Assembly: GCA_002436065.1 (NCBI GenBank)
Contig: DIXP01000063.1
Coordinates: forward strand, 1 to 17,728
From: Chloroflexi bacterium UBA6077
GTDB taxonomy: Bacteria > Chloroflexota > UBA6077
Reading direction: 5' to 3'
DNA: 17,728 nucleotides
A program made the position numbers and the translations under genes. The notes below the pieces were generated by a model, which saw nothing but the letters and a program-made list of their open reading frames with translations, had not been told where the DNA came from and did no database searches. Shown here one piece after another: positions 1-7,550 of the stretch (within the stretch, counting starts at the first letter, position 1; each line of letters begins with the position of its first letter).

Positions 1-2160
1 GACCCCAACGGCCCCGTCATGGGGGTCTCCCACCCTCGCCCTTCATCCATGCTCAAGGCCTGCGGTGTCGCCGACTTCTCCGCAGATATCATGATCCCAG
101 GATCCCTCGAGGTCGCCGCCGTCCGTAGCCCTCACCCTCACGCCCTCATCAAGGGCATCGACTCCGCCGCCGCCGAGTCCATGCCAGGGATCCTCGGTGT
201 CATGACGGCCAGGGACATCAAGGGCAGCAACCGACTCACCAACCTCATCGCGGATCGACCTCTACTATGCGAGGATAGGGTTCGCAGCATCGGCGATCCG
301 GTGGCTATAGTGGTGGCGGAGACGCGTGAGCAGGCCGTTGCGGCGGCAGAGGCCGTCGTCGTGGACTACACGCTTCTACCGGTACTGGGTTCTCCGCGAG
401 AGTCGTTGGCCGATGGCGCTGCTCAGCTCCATTCCGACTATCCCAACCTCTATTACAAGCAGCCATTGGTCAAGGGCAACGCCGAGAAGGCGCTCGCGGA
501 GGCGGCCCACACGGTGGAATCCCGCTTCACTACCCATTGGAATCATCAGGCACCCCTCGAGCCCGAGGCCAGCGTCGCCTACTGGGAGGGAGAGGGGGAG
601 GACGCACAGCTCGTGGTCGTTGGCCGCAGCATCAACATTCACAAACACCTCCACGTGCTGCAGGATGCCCTCGGATGGGAGAACATGCGCTACGAGGAGG
701 CGTTCGTAGGTGGCCAGTTCGGCATCAAGGTCGAAGTCACGTCAGAGGGTTTAGCGGCCGCGGCCGCGCTGCACTTTCAGCGGCCGGTACGCTACATGCC
801 TACCCTGGCCGAATCCATCTTGATGACTCCGAAGCGCCACCCATTCGAGATGGAGGTGAAGCTCGCCTGCGACGGGGACGCCCAACTCACGGCGGTGACC
901 ATGGATTACTACGTCGACAATGGCGCCTACACGTCCGGAGCCAACAACGTCGCCAACCGCCCGCTCTTGATTATGTGTGGCAACTATCACATCCCCAACG
1001 TCGACGCCACGGGCCGCCTGGTATACACAAACAACATCTATGGTAGTGCCGCCCGGGGGGCAGGGGGACCCCAGCACCATTTCGCGCTAGAGTGTGCGGT
1101 CAACATGCTGGCCCATAAGATCGGAATGGATCCCCTGGAGTTCCGTTTGCGGAACTCATTGAGGCCCGGCCAGCGGAAGTCCAGCGGCCCTCCAGTTGAT
1201 GAGTGGCCCTTCCCGGAGCTATGCGACGCCCTGAGACCCCACTACGACCGAGCATTGAGCGACGCGAAGAGCCACAAGACAGGGCCAATCAGGCGTGGAG
1301 TGGGGCTGGCAGGGGGCGCTTACGGTACCGCCAGATCCTCGGAGCTTGCCACGGTCGCCCTGGAGATGGATCCCGACGACGGAGTCACCATCTACGCCGC
1401 GGTGGCCGACCCCGGCGAGGGCAACGACTCCATGCTCACCCAGCTCACCGCCGATACCCTGGGTATCCCCCTGAGCAAGGTCCGGCTGGTGGTCAGGGAT
1501 ACAGATCGCACTACCTCCACCGGCCCCGCGTCGGGCAGCCGGATCACCTTCATGGTAGGCGGAGCCTTGATGGCGGCCCTGGAACAGCTGAAGGCCGCAA
1601 TGGCCGAAACCGGCAATGGAAGCTACAAGGCCCTAAAGGAAGCTGGAAAGCCAACCCGATACATCGGGACGAAGAAGATTCCCGACCTGGGCGCCATGGA
1701 CCCAAAGACCGGCCAGGGACCTACCTTCCACGTCCAGATCCACGCCCTGCAAATGGCCGAAATCGAGGTCAACATCGAGACCGGAGAGGTAAAGGTACTC
1801 AAGATGACCGCGGCGGTGGACGCCGGCACCCTGATAAACCCGGTCAACGTGGAGGGCCAGATAGAAGGCGGCATGGACCAGGGTGTCGGATGGGCCCTGC
1901 GCGAGGAGTTCGTGGCAGGCCAGACCAAGGATTGGGTCACCTTCAAGTTCCCCACCATGCGCACTGCCTTCGACATGGAGATCATCCTGAGGAAGACCCC
2001 CAGGACGAACGGGCCCAAGGGTGCCACCGGGATCGGCGAGATGACGATGGTTCCCACCGCACCCGCGGTTATTTCCGCGATCCATGACGCCTGCGGGATC
2101 TGGATAAAGGATCTTCCTGCCGCGCCAGCGAAGATCAAGGCGGCTCTCGCCAAAGGATAG
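1..2160 (+). CDS. Molybdenum aldehyde oxidoreductase (MOP/XDH family), 5'-partial
   Basis: Oxidises aldehydes to carboxylic acids at a molybdopterin-cytosine-dinucleotide centre, by family. The reading frame is open from base 1 with no stop before the ATG at 19, so the gene very probably starts upstream of the window. Counting from that ATG, the visible 713 residues cover the two Mo-binding domains. The sequence resembles, from memory, the Desulfovibrio gigas aldehyde oxidoreductase: IKGSNRLTNLI near residue 68, a GGQFGIK loop near 230, an AARGAGGPQ loop near 347, and the C-terminal GIGEMTMVPTAP with the expected catalytic Glu674. In D. gigas-type enzymes about 190 N-terminal residues carry two [2Fe-2S] domains, so those probably lie upstream. 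The stop at 2158-2160 is followed by a large inverted repeat. Substrate range cannot be read from sequence. Xanthine dehydrogenase itself is less likely because the best resemblance is to the aldehyde enzymes. Confidence 0.85.
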   Translation, partial: DPNGPVMGVSHPRPSSMLKACGVADFSADIMIPGSLEVAAVRSPHPHALIKGIDSAAAESMPGILGVMTARDIKGSNRLTNLIADRPLLCEDRVRSIGDPVAIVVAETREQAVAAAEAVVVDYTLLPVLGSPRESLADGAAQLHSDYPNLYYKQPLVKGNAEKALAEAAHTVESRFTTHWNHQAPLEPEASVAYWEGEGEDAQLVVVGRSINIHKHLHVLQDALGWENMRYEEAFVGGQFGIKVEVTSEGLAAAAALHFQRPVRYMPTLAESILMTPKRHPFEMEVKLACDGDAQLTAVTMDYYVDNGAYTSGANNVANRPLLIMCGNYHIPNVDATGRLVYTNNIYGSAARGAGGPQHHFALECAVNMLAHKIGMDPLEFRLRNSLRPGQRKSSGPPVDEWPFPELCDALRPHYDRALSDAKSHKTGPIRRGVGLAGGAYGTARSSELATVALEMDPDDGVTIYAAVADPGEGNDSMLTQLTADTLGIPLSKVRLVVRDTDRTTSTGPASGSRITFMVGGALMAALEQLKAAMAETGNGSYKALKEAGKPTRYIGTKKIPDLGAMDPKTGQGPTFHVQIHALQMAEIEVNIETGEVKVLKMTAAVDAGTLINPVNVEGQIEGGMDQGVGWALREEFVAGQTKDWVTFKFPTMRTAFDMEIILRKTPRTNGPKGATGIGEMTMVPTAPAVISAIHDACGIWIKDLPAAPAKIKAALAKG

Positions 2161-2166
2161 AGGAGC

Positions 2167-2225
2167 GAAAGGGACTTCGAGAGGTGATACTCCGTCACAG
2201 GGAAGCGATCGTCGAAGTCCCTTTC
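2167..2225 (+). terminator. 14-bp perfect inverted repeat after the aldehyde oxidoreductase gene
   Basis: GAAAGGGACTTCGA at 2167-2180 is perfectly complementary to TCGAAGTCCCTTTC at 2212-2225, with a 31-base loop that contains a smaller GTGA/TCAC pairing. It begins 6 bases after the stop codon, so it may form the 3' end of the upstream transcript. No T-run follows, so intrinsic termination is not assured. It could instead be a 3'-protecting hairpin. Confidence 0.5.
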
Positions 2226-2315
2226 AGCACTCCCGAGGTACTGTGGAATCTGAACACCCCGGATCAGTACCAGCGAGCCTTGGAGAACAAACGTACCACG
2301 AATACCCACAGGTGA
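2184..2315 (+). pseudogene. Possible SRPBCC/CoxG-like N-terminal fragment (43 aa)
   Basis: A GTG at 2184 opens a 43-codon frame ending with TGA at 2313-2315. The peptide runs ILRHREAIVEVPFSTPEVLW and continues NLNTPDQYQ. The pattern of a beta strand, then VP-x-S/T-x-E-x-LW, then a short helix with a D-Q-Y turn resembles the first 35 residues of SRPBCC-fold proteins, to which the CoxG proteins found beside molybdenum hydroxylases belong. Nothing after residue 36 continues the fold. If real it is a truncated remnant. It overlaps the inverted repeat, so chance coding is quite possible. Low confidence. Confidence 0.2.
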
Positions 2316-2404
2316 GTCCCTGGTAGGGCGACTCGAGTCCACCCCGAGTCCCGCGGCAATCGACTAAGCAGTCCGTCCGGAGCGACCTGCAGGCTTTGAT
2401 TCGA

Positions 2405-2447
2405 CCTATTGTAATATTTGTTCTACTACATTCATCACAATAAGATA
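2405..2447 (+). promoter_or_regulatory. AT-rich candidate promoter before the XDH remnant
   Basis: A sharp AT-rich island in otherwise GC-rich DNA. TTGTTC at 2418-2423 and TAAGAT at 2441-2446 are 17 bases apart and match the sigma-70 boxes only partially (3/6 and 4/6). It lies 28 bases before the ATG at 2475. The rest of 2316-2474 holds a 10-bp palindrome GACTCGAGTC (2330-2339) and nothing else I recognise. Confidence 0.3.
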
Positions 2448-2474
2448 GTCGCCAATGGGTGCGAGAGGGTACCG

Positions 2475-2803
2475 ATGTACAGAGTGATAGGTTCCACGCC
2501 GATCCGCAGAGACGGGATGGAAAAGGTGACCGGGCGGGCAATCTACGGCGCCGACGTCAAGGTACCGAGAATGGCCTACGGCAAGGTTCTGCGAAGCCCT
2601 CACGCCCACGCCTGCATCAAGGCCATCGATACCAGCCGGGCCGAGGCGCTTCCCGGGGTATTGGCCGTCGTCACCTGGAGGGATTTGTGGCCAGAATCCT
2701 CCGGTTCGACCCCTCCATGCGATGCAAAGCCCAACGAGAAGTACTTCCGCTGCCCATGACCCCGGCTCGGATCCTGGAGCAGATCGGGGGCATCGACTCC
2801 TAG
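2475..2803 (+). pseudogene. XDH-family molybdopterin subunit, internally deleted remnant
   Basis: From the ATG at 2475 the frame encodes a typical XDH large-subunit N-terminus: YRVIGSTPIRRDGMEKVTG, then LRSPHAHACIKAID, then RAEALPGVLAVVTWRDLW. It is clearly paralogous to the start of the intact large subunit at 4244. After about NEKYFR (near 2748) it stops at TGA 2757-2759. In the +2 frame, straight after this point, the DNA reads LPMTPARILEQIGGIDS and ends at TAG 2801-2803. That matches the usual C-terminal tail of these subunits (LRELPMTPEKLL in the intact copy). The simplest reading is an out-of-frame deletion of roughly 650 codons that joined the two ends of a former gene. The product lacks every Mo-ligand region and cannot be active. 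It sits directly before the M-S-L cluster, 45 bases from its first ATG. Confidence 0.75.
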
Positions 2804-2848
2804 CCGATCTGTCCATTCCCTCGCGCAAACACCAAACGGAGATACAAC

Positions 2849-3751
2849 ATGAAACCGTTGGAATACGCGGCCCCCGGTTCCCTTGAAGATGCGGTTGCCA
2901 TGCTGGCCGATCGAGGTGACAGAGCCCGGCCTTTCGCTGGCGGTACCGACTTGCTGGTCCGACTTCGATCCGGTCGCGCCGATCTCGATCTTCTAGTGGA
3001 CCTCAAACGCATCCCTGAGTTGACCCAACTCTCCTACGACCCTATCCAGGGGCTCACCCTGGGGGCCGCCGTCCCCTGCTGCCACATCTACGAGGATCCC
3101 CAGGTGCGGGCTCTCTATCCAGCGCTGGTCGACTCCACCTCCCTGATCGGGGGCGTTGCCATACAGGGGAGGGCAACTGTCGGAGGGAACCTGTGCAACG
3201 CCGCCCCAAGCGGGGACTCGATCCCTAGCCTGATGGTCATGGGAGCTAGCTGCCGAATCGTCGGCGCCGCAGGTAGTCGAGTGGTGCCGGTAGAGGACTT
3301 CTGCACGGGGCCAGGGCGCAACACCCTAGAGCCAGGCGAACTGCTGCTATCTATTCACATCCCTCCTCCCCAGCCTCGCGGCGGTGCCCGCTACCTGCGC
3401 TTCATCCCTCGCAACGAGATGGATATCGCGGTGGTGGGGGTGGGAGCCAGCATAGCGCTGAGCGAGGATCTCCAGAGGATTGTCTCGGCACGTATCGCCC
3501 TTGGGGCCGTCGCGCCCACCCCCCTGTTGGTTCGGGAGGCAGGCGAGTCCCTGGTCGGTAAGACCCCTTCCGAGGATGCCTTCGGCGAGGCTGCGACCAT
3601 GGCCCGGGAGTCTGCCTGCCCGATCACCGACATGCGAGGGTCGATCGCCTACCGCCAGCACCTGGTGGAGGTGCTCACCAGACGGGCGCTGCAGGGTGCC
3701 ATGGAAAGGGTACAAGGGAATTCACAGGAGAAGAGGACTTATGGCTACTAG
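2849..3751 (+). CDS. XDH-family FAD-binding subunit (medium, CoxM/XdhB-like)
   Basis: Medium subunit of a three-part molybdenum hydroxylase. It carries FAD and passes electrons from the [2Fe-2S] clusters to an acceptor. The 300-residue length is normal for the family. The two flavin-binding motifs are present: FAGGTDLLVRLR at residues 29-40 and TVGGNLCNAAPSGDSIPSL at 110-128. A C-terminal CO-dehydrogenase-flavoprotein-type domain follows, with YLRFIPRNEMDIAVVGVGAS. CGGAG at 2837-2841 lies 7 bases before the ATG. The gene overlaps the next one by 11 bases, so the subunits are probably translationally coupled. No 4Fe-4S insert of the 4-hydroxybenzoyl-CoA reductase type (extra cysteines) is visible. 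Confidence 0.93.
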   Translation: MKPLEYAAPGSLEDAVAMLADRGDRARPFAGGTDLLVRLRSGRADLDLLVDLKRIPELTQLSYDPIQGLTLGAAVPCCHIYEDPQVRALYPALVDSTSLIGGVAIQGRATVGGNLCNAAPSGDSIPSLMVMGASCRIVGAAGSRVVPVEDFCTGPGRNTLEPGELLLSIHIPPPQPRGGARYLRFIPRNEMDIAVVGVGASIALSEDLQRIVSARIALGAVAPTPLLVREAGESLVGKTPSEDAFGEAATMARESACPITDMRGSIAYRQHLVEVLTRRALQGAMERVQGNSQEKRTYGY

Positions 3752-4247
3752 GGTTCGCGTGTCGGCAAAAGTCAACGGCGAAGCGGTGGAGTTCCTCTGC
3801 GATCCCCGCCAGAGCCTTCTGGAGTGTCTGCGTGACATCCTCAATCTGACGGGCACCAAGGAGGGCTGCAACGACGGCAACTGCGGGGCCTGCAGCGTGC
3901 TGCTCAACGGGCGGCTGGTGAACTCCTGCTTGGTGCTCGGAGCGGAGATCGAAGGACAGGAGGTAACCACGGTCGAGGGACTGGCGAAGTCGGGAGAGCT
4001 CCATCCCCTGCAGCAGGCATTCCTGGACAACGCCGCCGTTCAGTGCGGGTACTGCACACCCGGGATGCTAATGGCCTCCAAGGCACTCCTGGATCGGAAC
4101 CCCGACCCCACCGAGGAAGAGATCCGCTTCTGGCTGGCGGGGAACCTGTGCCGGTGCACGGGGTACGACAAGATCGTGCGTGCGGTGAAAGACGCCGCGA
4201 CCCGCGTGAGGCAGCAAGACCTGACTGCGGAAGGATCTGAAACGTGA
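3741..4247 (+). CDS. XDH-family [2Fe-2S] small subunit (CoxS/XdhC-like)
   Basis: Small iron-sulfur subunit that relays electrons from the molybdenum site to FAD. The 168 residues show both cluster motifs: the plant-ferredoxin-type set C43, C48, C51 and C63 (EGCNDGNCGACSVLLNG), and the helical-domain set C102, C105, C137 and C139 (QCGYCTPG and NLCRCTGY). The reading frame is open well upstream, but the ATG at 3741 is chosen because AGGAG at 3726-3730 precedes it by 10 bases and the protein then begins exactly where the family does. It overlaps the end of the FAD subunit gene by 11 bases, and its stop overlaps the GTG of the large subunit (GTGA). Confidence 0.95.
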   Translation: MATRVRVSAKVNGEAVEFLCDPRQSLLECLRDILNLTGTKEGCNDGNCGACSVLLNGRLVNSCLVLGAEIEGQEVTTVEGLAKSGELHPLQQAFLDNAAVQCGYCTPGMLMASKALLDRNPDPTEEEIRFWLAGNLCRCTGYDKIVRAVKDAATRVRQQDLTAEGSET

Positions 4248-6559
4248 CCGGAACTCAAGAAGCAACCTTTCCCAAGGACACTTCTGCCAGCCCCTATAAG
4301 GTCATTGGCACCCGACCAACAGCTCTGGACGCGTTCGACAAGGTGACCGGTCGTGCCGTCTACGGGATCGACGTCAAACTCCCCGGAATGATCCACGGCA
4401 AGCTGCTGCGCAGCCCCCACGCCCACGCCCGCATCCTATCGATGGATGTGAGCCGGGCCGAGGCGCTGCCCGGAGTTCTCGCGGTGGCCACATGGCGAGA
4501 TCTGTGGTCGGCCCAGGAGATCGCCGATCCGGACAGCGTAACTCAAAATCGGAAGCAGTTCCGCGACGCCTACCTGGCCAGCGACAAGGTTCTCTACTGT
4601 GGCCACCCTCTGGTGGCAGTGGCAGCGGTAGATCCCTGGCTCGCCGAGGAAGCCCTGAGGCTAATCGATGTCCGGTACGAGGTTCTACCGCCGGTGCTGG
4701 ACCCGCTGCGGGCGATCGAGGACTCCTGCCCTATCCTCCACGAAGGTGCGGCAACCCAGTCCCCGGGCGGCCTCCCCGAGGGGGAACAGGGCAATGTGGC
4801 TCACCACCTGTGGCGCCTCAAGGGAGACCCAGAGAAGGGCTTCGCCGAGGCCGAGGTGATCCTCGAGCGGGAGTATCGCGTGGCCACCGTCCACCAGGGG
4901 TATCTCGAGCCTCAGGCGACTGTAGCTGCATGGAGTTCGGACCGGAGCCTCAAGCTCTGGTCCTCCACTCAAGGGGCCTTCTACGTCCGCCGGGACGCGG
5001 CTGAGCTGCTACGCATCCCGGTCTCTCAGGTGAAGGTCATCCCTACCGAGCCGGGTGGCGCCTTCGGCGGTCGAAACGCCAGCTATCTGGAACCAGTAGC
5101 CGCGCTGCTGGCTCGCAAGGCGGGGCGCGCCGTGAAGATGGTCATGAGCAGGTCCGAGGTCCTCGAGGCCACCGGCCCCTCCTCGGGTTGCTTCATCCGT
5201 CTGAAGATGGGGGCAACACGCGAAGGCCGGATCACTGCCGCCACCGCCTACCTCCTTTTCGAATCGGGGGCCTACGCTTCCAATAGCTGGGCCGAGCGAG
5301 CGGCCACCTGCATGCTCGCTCCCTACGACATCCCTCACGGCCGTTTCGATGCGTACGATGTCGTGGTGAACAAGCCGAAGAGTGGCTCCTACCGGGCACC
5401 GAGCGCCACCCACGTTGCCTTCGCCTACGAGACCCTTATCGACGAGCTCTGCGAGAGCATAGGCATGGACCCGCTGGAGTTCCGTTTGAAGAACCTCGCC
5501 CGGGAGGGAACGCGCCGGATCGATGGCGTTGTCTATCCGCTGATCGGTTTCGTCGAAACGCTGCAGGCCGCCATGAAGACCGAACACTACAAGACACCAC
5601 TCATGGGACAAAACCGAGGGCGTGGCGTGGCCTGCGGATGGTGGCCCAACAACGGGCTAGCCTCCTCCTGCTCACTGGGGGTCAATCCGGATGGTTCCGT
5701 GAACCTGACCATGGGATCGATCGACCTGGGCAGCAACGCCAGGACGGCCGTGGCGATGCAGGCAGCCGAAAGGCTCAGCATCCCCCTGCAAGAGATCCAC
5801 GCCAACGTCGGCGACACCGACTCCATCGGCTACACCGCCACCAGCGGGGGAAGCCGCACCACCTTTGCAACCGGCCTGGCGGCAATCCAAGCCGCTGACG
5901 AATTGCTGCGGCGGATGGGGGAGCGAGCAGCCCTGATCTGGGGCATGGAGCCCTCGACAGTTCGCTACGGGGACGGGGCCTTCTCCACAACCGCGGAGGC
6001 GAGCAGACGCCTCACCTTCCGTGAGGTGGCTGCGAAGGTGCTGTCGACGGGAGGACCCATCTTCGTGACCGCCAATCTGGACCCAAAGGGCGTGGGAAGC
6101 GTGATGGCCGCCCACCTGGTGGACCTGGAGGTCGATCCGGATACCGGCAAGGTCAACATTCTCCGATACACGGCGGTCCAAGACGTGGGCACTGCCATCC
6201 ACCCGGCTCACACCGAAGGACAGATCCAGGGTGCCGTCGTTCAGGGCATCGGCAGGGCACTGAGCGAGGGCTATCAGTACGACGAGCGCGGCCATCTGCT
6301 CAACAAGAGCTTCCTCGACTACCGCATGCCGACGGCGTTGGATGTGCCCGCCATCGAGACGGTCCTGGTGGAGGTGCCCAACCCCGGCCATCCCTACGGA
6401 GTCCGGGGTGTCGCCGAGCCACCGGTAACTCCACCGCCCGCCGCCATCGCCATCGCCCTGCACCGTGCCCTTGGGATCCGCCTGCGCGAACTGCCGATGA
6501 CCCCCGAGAAGCTGCTTCGAGAACAGACTTATCTGCTCAGCCAGGCAAGGCGCCGTTGA
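4244..6559 (+). CDS. XDH-family molybdopterin-binding large subunit
   Basis: Catalytic subunit of the M-S-L hydroxylase. By family it hydroxylates a substrate carbon with water at a molybdenum-cytosine-dinucleotide site. The 771 residues contain the N-terminal ald_Xan_dh domain (KVTGRAVYGIDVKLPG, LRSPHAHARI), the GGAFGGRNASYLEPVAALL loop, GSYRAPSATHVAFAYE, the SIGMDPLEFRLKN stretch, and GVAEPPVTPPPAA with catalytic-type Glu725. The start is GTG at 4244, overlapping the small-subunit stop by 4 bases. The Cys loop AYRCSFR of aerobic CO dehydrogenase is absent (SYRAPSATH here), so CO is not the expected substrate. Xanthine, a purine, nicotinate, an aromatic acyl-CoA or an aldehyde all remain possible. 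A strong promoter for the next unit overlaps its stop codon. Confidence 0.92.
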   Translation: MTGTQEATFPKDTSASPYKVIGTRPTALDAFDKVTGRAVYGIDVKLPGMIHGKLLRSPHAHARILSMDVSRAEALPGVLAVATWRDLWSAQEIADPDSVTQNRKQFRDAYLASDKVLYCGHPLVAVAAVDPWLAEEALRLIDVRYEVLPPVLDPLRAIEDSCPILHEGAATQSPGGLPEGEQGNVAHHLWRLKGDPEKGFAEAEVILEREYRVATVHQGYLEPQATVAAWSSDRSLKLWSSTQGAFYVRRDAAELLRIPVSQVKVIPTEPGGAFGGRNASYLEPVAALLARKAGRAVKMVMSRSEVLEATGPSSGCFIRLKMGATREGRITAATAYLLFESGAYASNSWAERAATCMLAPYDIPHGRFDAYDVVVNKPKSGSYRAPSATHVAFAYETLIDELCESIGMDPLEFRLKNLAREGTRRIDGVVYPLIGFVETLQAAMKTEHYKTPLMGQNRGRGVACGWWPNNGLASSCSLGVNPDGSVNLTMGSIDLGSNARTAVAMQAAERLSIPLQEIHANVGDTDSIGYTATSGGSRTTFATGLAAIQAADELLRRMGERAALIWGMEPSTVRYGDGAFSTTAEASRRLTFREVAAKVLSTGGPIFVTANLDPKGVGSVMAAHLVDLEVDPDTGKVNILRYTAVQDVGTAIHPAHTEGQIQGAVVQGIGRALSEGYQYDERGHLLNKSFLDYRMPTALDVPAIETVLVEVPNPGHPYGVRGVAEPPVTPPPAAIAIALHRALGIRLRELPMTPEKLLREQTYLLSQARRR

Positions 6560-6584
6560 CATTGTACTAGTTGTACCGTAACAT
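6556..6584 (+). promoter_or_regulatory. Sigma-70-type promoter overlapping the large-subunit stop codon
   Basis: A perfect TTGACA (6556-6561) contains the TGA stop of the preceding gene. It is followed after exactly 17 bases by TAACAT (6579-6584, 4/6 match to TATAAT) in a local AT-rich patch. The predicted transcription start, about 6591, falls just before the 150-bp structured leader at 6595, as expected for a riboswitch-controlled unit. Two GTAC half-sites in the spacer may be coincidental. Confidence 0.6.
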
Positions 6585-6594
6585 GCATCATAAT

Positions 6595-6744
6595 TGAATA
6601 GTCTCATCTCCGAGCCTTCCGCCCTAAGGGCGCAAGCCTATGGGCGCTGGAGGCCGTTCGCCGAAACGGCGGTTCGCGACTACTGGTCGCGTTCTCGGGT
6701 AGGGGAGGAAACGATCCTGCCTCCGCGTGCTTGGAAAGGAGATG
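6595..6744 (+). ncRNA. Structured leader copy 1, candidate molybdenum/tungsten cofactor (Moco) riboswitch
   Basis: The element is closed by a 7-bp stem, CATCTCC (6605-6611) with GGAGATG (6738-6744). Inside, TCCGCCC can pair with GGGC and GGA across a small bulge, enclosing a stem capped by a GCAA tetraloop (6632-6635). Further hairpins are GCCGTT/AACGGC (6653-6670) and CGCGAC-TACTG-GTCGCG (6675-6691), and a GGAGG/CCTCC stem lies at 6704-6724. The CTCCGAGCC opening, GGAGGAAAC segment and terminal GAAAGGAG recall the Moco RNA motif as I remember it. The presence of a third arm would favour molybdenum over tungsten cofactor. The surrounding Mo enzymes agree. It precedes the TrmO-like gene by 180 bases. 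Structure is well supported; the ligand assignment is inference. Confidence 0.62.
6595..6744 (+). repeat. 150-bp perfect direct repeat, copy 1
   Basis: Identical base for base to 7551-7700, offset 956. The identity ends exactly at the last base of the closing stem and begins near the predicted transcription start. The unit that was copied is therefore the leader RNA rather than a gene or insertion sequence. Confidence 0.97.
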
Positions 6745-6923
6745 TCAACCACCTCCATCGAGAGTGGGTTGCTGCGCATTGGCACAGTGCCCTGCTGTCA
6801 TAGAGTCGTTGCTTCTTGCCCCAAACCACGGAGTCCTCCTCCTATCTCAGAGCCCCCAGAGGGGCCGCGAGGCCGCCTCCACGAGCACCACACCGTCTAA
6901 GCACTCACCTGGGAGTCGAAAGC
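6745..6923 (+). other. Leader between structured element 1 and the TrmO-like gene
   Basis: No gene is seen. GCCCC (6852-6856) and GGGGC (6861-6865) can form a 5-bp hairpin with a 4-base loop. It has no T-run, so it is only a weak candidate expression-platform element. GGGAG at 6911-6915 is the likely ribosome binding site for the ATG at 6924. Confidence 0.4.
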
Positions 6924-7412
6924 ATGCAACCAGTGACATATCAACCCATAGGGATCATACGGTCGCCTTATGTCGATGTGGTCGGGATGCCGATCCAGGC
7001 GGTAGCCGCGCGTGGTGTGGCCGGCACCATCGAATTGGCTCCCAGTCTAGCCGGAGGCATCAAGGATATCGAGGGTTTTTCACACCTTACCCTGATCTAC
7101 CATCTCCACCTGTCGAAGGGAGTGGAACTCGAGGTAGTCCCCTTCATGGATCTGAAGGCCCACGGCATTTTCGCCACCCGCTCCCCCAAGCGTCCCAATC
7201 CCATCGGTATTTCCGTCGTGCGGCTAACTGGGGTTGAGGAAGGGCGATTGCTCATCGAAGACGTCGACATCGTGGACGGAACCCCCTTGCTGGACATCAA
7301 ACCCTACGTGCCGGCGATCGACGATCGGCAGACAGACCGCATTGGCTGGTTCGCAGGCCGAGTGGAGCGCGTTCAGGAGATCCGGGCCGACGATCGCTTC
7401 CAACAGCCGTAG
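6924..7412 (+). CDS. TrmO/TsaA-like protein (YaeB family)
   Basis: The 162 residues match the TsaA/TrmO beta-barrel family, whose characterised bacterial member N6-methylates threonylcarbamoyl-adenosine 37 in tRNA using SAM. Hallmarks are IGIIRSPY (9-16), GTIEL (34-38), DIEGFSHLTLIYHLHLS (48-64), the signature FATRSPKRPNPIG (83-95) and DGTPLLDIKPYVP (118-130). The frame is open upstream, but the ATG at 6924 is preferred: GGGAG at 6911-6915 stands 8 bases ahead and the family motif IGIIRSPY follows directly. The protein is near the short end for TrmO and lacks the C-terminal extension of the E. coli protein. It lies between the two identical structured leaders amid molybdenum-enzyme genes. A role linked to molybdenum metabolism rather than, or in addition to, tRNA modification is therefore possible, but this is inference. 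Confidence 0.9.
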   Translation: MQPVTYQPIGIIRSPYVDVVGMPIQAVAARGVAGTIELAPSLAGGIKDIEGFSHLTLIYHLHLSKGVELEVVPFMDLKAHGIFATRSPKRPNPIGISVVRLTGVEEGRLLIEDVDIVDGTPLLDIKPYVPAIDDRQTDRIGWFAGRVERVQEIRADDRFQQP

Positions 7413-7550
7413 ACTCTTCTCGACAAGGGCAGCTTTCGACTCCGGCTGGGAAATCGAACCGCCATGGCAGCGGTTCACTGGCATCCGTCCCATCGGAACG
7501 GCATCCACGAACATCCAAGGGACGCCCAGCCTTATTAGGTTCAAGACAAC
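7413..7550 (+). other. Spacer between the TrmO-like gene and structured leader 2, with a small hairpin
   Basis: GAACCGC (7456-7462) pairs perfectly with GCGGTTC (7470-7476) around a 7-base loop. It is a possible weak terminator after the TrmO-like gene, but no T-run follows. TATTAG at 7533-7538 is a poor -10-like box with no convincing -35, so whether leader 2 has its own promoter or relies on read-through is unclear. Confidence 0.35.

Noticed and set aside
4244..6559. Aerobic CO dehydrogenase large subunit (CoxL)
   Set aside because: The M-S-L order fits, but the diagnostic AYRCSFR active-site loop is missing (SYRAPSATH instead).
6742..6900. Leader peptide starting at the ATG inside the closing stem of structured leader 1
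   Set aside because: The ATG abuts GGAG with no spacing, the peptide is not conserved after copy 2, and the ATG is part of the RNA stem.
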